Source: Leptasterias polaris (taxonomy: Eukaryota > Echinodermata > Asteroidea > Forcipulatida > Asteriidae). Taken from it: DNA of 64,000 bases. Positions 41,901-50,900 of the stretch are shown here, piece by piece; the stretch's first letter is position 1; each line of letters starts with the position of its first letter. Location: the NCBI GenBank assembly GCA_037783415.1, contig JAZGTN010000052.1:1922001-1986000 (forward strand). The letters are read 5' to 3'. A program made the translations under genes and the position numbers. The notes beneath the pieces were generated by a model, which did not search any database, was not told the DNA's origin, and saw only the letters and a list, made by a program, of their open reading frames with translations.

Positions 41901-44900
41901 ATGACTTGGACAACAGACTTGTCAACAGAGGGCGGTTAGAATGTAAACAGAGGTCACATCGTCTATACAAATGGTTTTTTTCATAATTTGAATATAAACA
42001 GGACACATATGTATGAATGGGGGTGTCATCCAAGAGAAGGACTTCTGTAGTAGACACCCAAGACAGCTGTCAAGTTACAAATACGTAGATAATATCAATT
42101 TAAGAATATACAATTCATTTCAGTTGCAGCCAGTGTCTTCAACCTTACCTGACAGAGAGAATAGAACGGTCCATGTATGTTGACATCTTGTAGTAATCTG
42201 TGGTTGACTTCTTGCTTTTCAATGTAAGAGTTGATCCAGCCCACCATGAGATCTAAACACGCCGTCACCGTACTGCGACACAAAAGGACAAATTCAAGAT
42301 CAATTTGAGCAAAATTAACATTGTTGTTCAGTTGTTAAAGAAAGGTAAACGGGTGTGTAATGATTACATATAAGTGAATAAAACTCAATAAAAAATGGTT
42401 TCATAATGTTAAAAAAACTCATTTTGATCAGTGTTCACGCTGGGTAAAAATGCCAAGTTTCACAAAAAGCCCCTAAGCGCCTTGGAATCAAAACAGCCAC
42501 TGTGAAGTCACACTTCAAGAAATCAAGAAAATGTGGGGGTTTTTACCAATAATTCCTCAAGTGATTTACTAGGATCCTTCCCTGCTTTAATAAAATCATT
42601 GAAGTACTTGCTTGGTAAACTTGACCACTTAGCTTGTAGGGAACCAGGCAAAAACAATACATTATACATTTTTGTTTGGGGGTGGTAACCCGTTCCTACT
42701 AAGAAACATTTTGTTGCATAGAGCAACTTTGCGCCCTTAAGCAGCTGTACATTGACTTTATTTGCAAGAACCAACACGATGACCAATGTACAAATCTATT
42801 TATTTATTACACACAAATAGTACAATAACAGTATGAACAGAAGATGATGAAGAACTGTCAGTTTACAAAGTGGGAGGACAACCCCAAAATGGGGGAAAAC
42901 CCAAGCAATCAGGTAGCAGACCTTCGTTTTTGAGGAGCGCGATCGCGCTCGCGCTCCTACCGCGCTCCTGGGTCTGTCTTCACGTGCGCGATCGACAGCG
43001 CTCCTCGATCATTATGGTGTATTTTATTTATAATTCTACCGTAACAAGGCAGATAAATAACATTGGTTATGTAAACATTGGCACAGCCCCCACATAAGCA
43101 AACGTTTTTTGTTTTGGGTTTTGTTTTGGGTTTATTTTTTACGTCCGTGAAAAACACAAAACGCTTTTGCCTCCATTGTACACAGCGCACTCACCTGGCC
43201 CATTTGAACCTCATGACGACTGGACTCTAGGACGACTGTGATGTAGGAATACTTTGCTTGTCACTAGTATTGAGAATTTTGTAACAAAAACATGTTGCGC
43301 ACGGTGCGATTGTGGTCAAATTCTCCCTACCCCGTGACACTTATTTTTGGGATCGCAGAATGCACGTGTGCACCTCGGTGGCCGAGCGCCTAGGATTTAA
43401 TGTCGCCCATAAGTTATCACGGAAATTTGGCCAGCGGTTAAAAAATGTCGCGTGCGATATGCGCAAAGGACTATGGGGCGATTTTATGCACAAAATGTGT
43501 GTACATCACACACACGTTGACTTCATGTAAACACAGTCACATAGTCATAACGTGCGTTTGTAAGTAGGGCATGATTCAACTCACGAATGCATCGACTCAT
43601 CTTTATTGAGGGATTATAGTAAGTTACGTAGTAGGTGGAAACTGTGATTGAAATTGTCATTAATTGTGGGCTGCTTTTAGAGTTATCCTTTGTTTTTTAT
43701 CTATGATTTCTCTTGACAAAATTATTGTATATTTTAGTAATCATAAACTGAATATATGCTGTTACACAAGCCTAACAAATTGAGCTCCTGGACAATCTAA
43801 GAAGAGTGATTTGAGGAGCTCAAATTGAGCTCCTGAGTATTCTCAGGAGAGCGATTAAAAGAGCTCCTTGTATTTCTATAAACGAAGGTCTGAGGTAGGG
43901 ACTGAAAACTAAATCCACATACAAGGCACCGGTCTGAGGTGGGATTCGAACCGGGGACCACGGAGGTGAAAGGAAGAAACAGCTCAGGCAACTTGATCTG
44001 CAAATGAGTTCAGCTTTACCTGTGTGGAAGGAAGTTTGCCCTCGAGATGAAGCTTGCTATGTAGGAGGCCGTGGCTTGACGTAGGATCGCCGGTGTGTTT
44101 GGATTGGTGAATCGCTTCCATAGATACTCCAGAAAGCTTTCTATGATGGCCTGATTGGAAATACATCAAAACAGAAAGGCGTTAAGAAAACAAAAAACTT
44201 CCTGCACAATTGTAACATATGTTTTAAAGGGACCTGTTGCCTTAGATTAGGAATGAAATGAATATGGTAGGAAAGATGTAACAAATCACAACCAGCTTGT
44301 TGGAGTTGGCAACATCATTGGTTACCAATAGCCAATTTTAATAGCACAGTGCTAGTTATACGGAAAATTAAAACGTTGATCCAACTTGTTATTAACAGTC
44401 ACGCAAGCATGATTTTATCATGCAACAACCTCACCTCCACAATAAATTTATTTTAATAAAAAGCTTGCCATAAATTTGTGGGTACTATTCATCCACACTT
44501 GTCTGTTACCAACGTTACTATTTGTGAGAGCAAATATCATCTGTATCTCTTTCATCTATGAACTTGTCCGAAAACGTAAACAAACTGGCCACCGCCATTT
44601 TCTCTTGCCCGCATTGACATGACATGACTAGAGACGTTCGCACTTTTAACTTCAATGTGCATGCGCTACGTACGTCACAAACCAGCCACTAGTTAACCAT
44701 TATAACTGGATTGAACTTGCTCCCAGTTTTAACCCTAGCAGTATCCAGGGCCAAATATATCAGCCCAATTTTCGAACTGTGTACTGACAGGACAAAATAC
44801 ATCTGCCTTTTCATACCCCATTCACAACATTCCATGTGAACTTAAAATGACCTTACAGAATTGTCTAGGTTATAACCATAGAAATAGAACCCGGAGAACG

Positions 44901-47900
44901 CTGAGTGCGTCATTGTGCGTGCGGTTTCGTTGTGAGACCATTTTTATGGACGTGTGTACGCCTTTTTTGTTACGCGTGTATGGCAAAATTAGCATATTAC
45001 GGTCTATGTGCGTTGCCATTTTTGCCATACACGCGTGTCACGTGATGATCATTTTGCCATACACGCGTGTCGTGTGGTATCGATACGCCGCGTCCACAGA
45101 CGACACAGAGGGCGGTCGAGCTCAGCGTTCTCCGGGTTCTATTTCTATGGTTATAACCAAAATAAAGTTTTGGAATTCAGCTTTGAACTTGTGTATGCCT
45201 GGACTGCAGTCGTTGTTTCTAGCATTTTTATTTGCACTTTCTAATAAAAAAGTAGTAATTTACAGCTTAGAGTGCATGGCATTACACACATTTAATACAG
45301 GGCCATTTCTGAGAATCAAATTTGAGTTTGGTCGTTTGCTGTCCTCAAAGTGTCTTACCTGTCTGAAACTACAGAAGTAGAAGAGTAAATACTGAACGTG
45401 GCTTGAGCCGTGGGTCAGCAAGATGACCTTATCAAAGACCTGAAGGAGATGTTTGTGGAGAAGCCTTGCTCCCTCTAACTGGAACTCATCTAAGAAAAAA
45501 AGAAAAATACTCAAGATTATTTTTGGCCCACAAAATGAATTGAAGAGCATGAGCTGTGAGGAGTCAAGTGCAGCACATACAATATGAATAAAATGAATAA
45601 TATGAATAATATGAATAATATGAATAAAATGAATAAAATGAATAAAATGAATAAAATGAATAAAATTAATAATATGAATAAAATGAATAAAATGAATAAT
45701 ATGAATATGAATATGAATAATATGAATAATATGAATAATATGAATAATATGAATAATATGAATAATATGAATAATATGAATAATATGAATAATATGAATA
45801 ATATGAATAATATGAATAATATGAATAATATGAATAATATGAATAATATGAATAATATGAATAATATGTATAATATGAATAATATGAATAATATGAATAA
45901 TATGAATAGTATGAATAGTATGAATAGTATGAATAGTATGAATAATATGAATAATATGAATAATATGAATAATATGAATAATATGAATAATATGAATAAT
46001 ATGAATAATATGAATAATATGAATAATATGAATAATATGAATAATATGAATAATATGAATAATATGAGTAATATGAGTAATATGAGTAATATGAGTAATA
46101 TGAGTAATATGAGTAATATGAGTAATATGAGTAATATGAATAATATGAATAATATGAATAATATGAATAATATGAGTAATATGAATAATATGAATAATAA
46201 ATGCACAATATGAATAATAAAAAATGTTATAAATCGCATCAAGGTTGAAGAATATCATTGTTGTTATGCCCATACACCGATGAGTATTAAGCACTGAATA
46301 CTCAGTACTTTCCTCCAAGTCTGTTGTTCATATCGTCATGTGCCCAGAAGGATGTAACAAAAGTTTTACCAGAAAAAGGGCAAAGAGTGTGATTGGCAAA
46401 TGGTGTTTCTAATAAGAAAAAAAAAGCCTCCTCGCCCCAAGTTTTAATCTTGTTTCATTGATAATTTTAACAAATTATTTGTATTATAATACAAATAATT
46501 TTTCTCATAATTTTCATATAAATATGAAAATTATGAGAAAATAGAATTAGCTGTTGCAAACTGCTTACCAACCAAAAGAACCAAATGCAAAAAATAGTTA
46601 ATGGCTCGACGTTTCGACGCTAGCGGAGTCTTTCTCGAAGGCTAAATGACAACACAACACACACTACACTTCTATACCTGTTTATGTGTGTTGTCATGTC
46701 ATTTAGCCTTCAAAAAAGACTCTGCTAGAGTCGAAACATCAGGCCATTAACTATTTTTTGCATATGAATATTACATGAAAATTGAAATAATTTGCATGGA
46801 TTTGCTGGATATTTGAGGATCCTTACCGTTCTGAAAGCAGGAATCTTTGATGTACACCATCATGGTACTCATCAGAGAGTCCAACTTGTCACCCATCTCA
46901 TGCTTGACCGCTGCCTTCTTCTCATCACCCGCATCCTTGATGCAATCTTTGTCAACATTGCCGCCCCCTTCTTCCACTCCATCCTGAATGAGTGAAAAGA
47001 ATTGTCAGGTCCTTGTCATCATAAGTAAGGTTGATGATCTGTGACAATAGAGCTACGTATCGCCACCTCAGGACTATAAGGTGGTTAGTGCAGTTGGTAT
47101 CGTCACTGGTTGGCATGCCCCGGGCCAGTGATTTTAGCATCGGGCCAGTTAACTGACAACTGGACAAGTCTGGCTGTCTTGTGTTCTCCAATTGAATAGT
47201 AATACCTCACTGTGTAGTTATGAAAGCATAACAACAGAATTTTGTCCAAATGTTGACTTTCAGTCTGATAAAGATCTTTCAATTCTGTTGAACATTGAAA
47301 CATAGTTCAACATTTATTTCTGAATTTTGATAATTTTGTTCTCCAATTCATCCACATTTCAAATTTATTTAACGACCTTCGGATCATCAAGGACAGTGAC
47401 ACTGGGAAAACCTGTAGATGAACAAGAAGTTAATGTCTTTCTTTGTACTCTCACTAGTCGTGATATGAGATGGGAGATATGACAAAATATGCAGCACATT
47501 AAAGAGAATAATGGGCTCTTTCCAACAGTATTTAGTTTGTTGGGGGTATGTTTATTTGCAAGGCAGTAAATAATGAATGTTGAATGTAATGCAGCAACGA
47601 GCGCTACGTGGTCTTAGGCGAGAACAGTGTTTATGTACTGTGACCAGTCAAGAGAATATGGGATTAACTCATACCATTTTAAACTGCATGTCATCTTCCC
47701 CAGCGTTGTCGGTTTTGTCAACGCTTTCTGCAATACTCTCTGCATCCCATATGTCCTCCTTGGGAGAATTCGCCTGAAAAAAATACACAGACATCCCAGA
47801 ATGAATGAATGAATGAAGGAAACCTTTTTTCCCCTTAGATGGGGACCGACTCCCTGTGCAAATGCAGCCTGGTCAACAAAGAGAATAGTGCAAGGCACAG

Positions 47901-50900
47901 CAAGACTTTGTACTGTGTTTTTCAATTTCCAATGACACAGCAGAAAAAACCCCAGAAAACAAGCAAATCAGCTAATATGCCAAAAACTTGCATGACTGAT
48001 AAACTTTTGTTGATTTTTATCATCAGATTGAGATTCTAATTCCAGTATTCTGACACTAATTGATAAACTTGTACAGAATACATCAATTTTAGCCAATTGT
48101 GTAAACCCATTACTCGCCTTGCAAGGAGGGGGATTAAGAATGGTTGACCCCTGACTTGACCCCTGACTGTACTTACATCAAGTTCCGTCATGCGATGGAT
48201 AATCAACTCCAATATTTTGACTCTCAGCTCAGGTAGGTAACCGGTGATTTCTAACAGGTTCTTCACATAGCCGTTCTAATGACAGAAACAAAAACAAAGT
48301 TATCAGATAGATAGATATATTGATATAGTAAATACCAAGTTTGTCGCGAGAAGCAGAATTTGAAAAAACAAATAACACAAACTAAAAAAGAATAAAAGTA
48401 CTTAAACTAGGAATACGCAAGAAAAAGAAAACAATCCTAAATCCACCAAAGCTGCAAAACTGCAGGCAATTTTTGAAGAAGAATAATTAAACACAGAAAT
48501 ACTTTACAAATGTTGAATGCATGTGAATGCATTGTCGCAGAATACAATCACAAAGCGAATTACGGACTACTCCATTTTACAAGGCAAGGCAGAGCAAAAT
48601 GGAAAAGCCAATTATCGCCAAGTGAGTATATTCTGTGACAATGTAAGAACAAAAAGCGTTCAATATTTGTTTTATATAACTCACATAGATCGTTGTCATT
48701 TGAAAATTTTTAACAGAAACTTGTTCACCCCACACTCTGAAAACTCTTTTTAAAAAACGTCTAAATATTGTGGACGACTCCATGTAGTAACCAACCTTGT
48801 CTGCTGTGACACGACCTTGCCTTTTTGGGGCGTACGAGTTTGTTTTGGGAACAACACAGAGAATTAAGCATCAAAAGTCAATATATCAGTCCTATATTTA
48901 TTTCCATATACGACAGTCACGCTGGGCCAATGTCACGGCAGTAAGACTATGGCTAGATAAAGGATGACATGCAAAGCATGTTCCACCAATCACAAGTCAG
49001 GGATCTATGTGTGAGTTATATAAGATAAACTGTGTATCCTCCTCAGGTCAGATTCAACCACTTACCGTTACAAGTCAAGGATCTATGTGTGAGTTATATA
49101 AGATAAACTGTGTATCCTCCTCATGTCAGATTCAACCACTTACCGTTACGTAGGATGATCTCTTGATCCAGGGGAAGCAGTCGGTCAAAACGGGCAGAAG
49201 AAATCTGGGAGTTCTGTTTGAGACAAACAATAAAGGAAAATTACTGCGAAACACAGAAATACAAATATTTTCAATCTTTGTTTAATTCTGACATTAAACT
49301 CATTTCAGTTGAGATTTGTACAAAGAAACGTTACTAGTGCCTGCGCACTAACAACTAGCCAACTCTAATGTTGGCAGTGTCCCTATTTTGTTCGGGGATG
49401 CCAGTCAGAAGCCATTAACTCTGTAACTGTCGTGTAGCCAGGGATTACACCCAACCTGGGATGCGGTAGGAGAGGGATCACCTTAAGGAGATACAAATTT
49501 TTAACACCATATCAAGTAATATTTGATATGAAACTCCTTTAATAAGATTTGGGGGAAAAAATAAAAATTTAGATTCTTGAGGAAAACCACCAAAAGGGAA
49601 AACCCAATCCACATGCAAGGCTCCGGTTCTGGGACTCGAATTGGGGTCCATTTAGGTGAAAGGCAGGGGAGACACCACTGAGCCACTGAGCAAACCTGGT
49701 AGCCTAATGATACACTTTTATACAGTTATAAAGTTTATGCAAGTTTCTAAAAGACACTTGAGTAATTCACTTACGCTGGAGCGATATGTAGAAGCATGCC
49801 TAGTGTCTCATGTACCCATGTGAACTTTGACCTCTCTGTAGCCTCATGCTCAGCCACCAGCTCTTCAGGATTTGAGTGCAAAATGGCTAAAGAGTAAAAC
49901 GAAAAGAAAGAACATCGTATTGATACAAAATGATATGCTGAATTAAAGATTTACCCATATTAAATAACACAGTCGTCATTTGAGACGATTAATGACAATA
50001 GACCTTATGCACATGATGTCATTTGAGTAGGGCGCCCTCGCCTAGAGGTCAAAAGGAAGATGTTCATTGGCCAATCCTGTGGGCTGCGCATACAAAAGTG
50101 TGCATTTCCATTGTTTCGTCATCAGTTTACCTCTAAGATGGCAGCTTGGTGACGTCAATGCATAAGGTCTATTCATGCATTAAGCCATTTGTGAGTTAAA
50201 TTGGAATGTCTGGTACAATGACTCGATTGGTCAAATGTTACCGCCTAAATTTTAATTCCTCAAACTAAAGAGACATTTGCTACCTCAGACGGTTCAGGGC
50301 AAGCTTTTGTATCGCAACCTCCAGATGAGCGAACCCTGGTACCATTGTGCCATACACACTGAATCAAAATTGTAGATGTTATGTGACATAGCAACTGTCG
50401 ATGAAGTCTGGGGAATTCAAATTTAAGAGGGAAGTTGTGAAAAAAGTCATTGTACCAGACATGATTAATATTAAACTCCCAAATGGCTTATTGTCATTAT
50501 CTTGTCTGATGTACTTGAAGAATTAAAATCAACTACAGGTAACTCAATTTTTATTTCGCAGAAATCTCACTACAAAATTTCAGTCCGACTTTAACTCCTA
50601 TCTTACGAGTAAAGCATCAATTGTAAAGTGCCTTACCAATGGTCAAACGTTTCTGTCTGTTGTGCTAGTTTTTGTAGCCGTTTGTTATAACAAATTGTTT
50701 GTAATATGAGCTATATTTTGTCACAAATTTTTTTTAAGAGCCATTTTTATCCATTCTTTTCTATATCTTATTTGGTGTTTGAATCATCTTTTTTAAAACA
50801 CCTTAAGTGTTTTGAATTTGTTTCTGAAGCGAATGATACATTGAAATAAAATGAAAGCTTCACTCTGGTGTACCAAATATCGGAGCCAAAATCAGAGTGG

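Noticed and set aside
45260..46318. Long ORFs (up to 352 codons) on both strands of the 9-bp repeat
   Set aside because: They exist only because a 9-bp unit without stops is read in phase; they lie in an RRN3 intron and have no protein-like composition.
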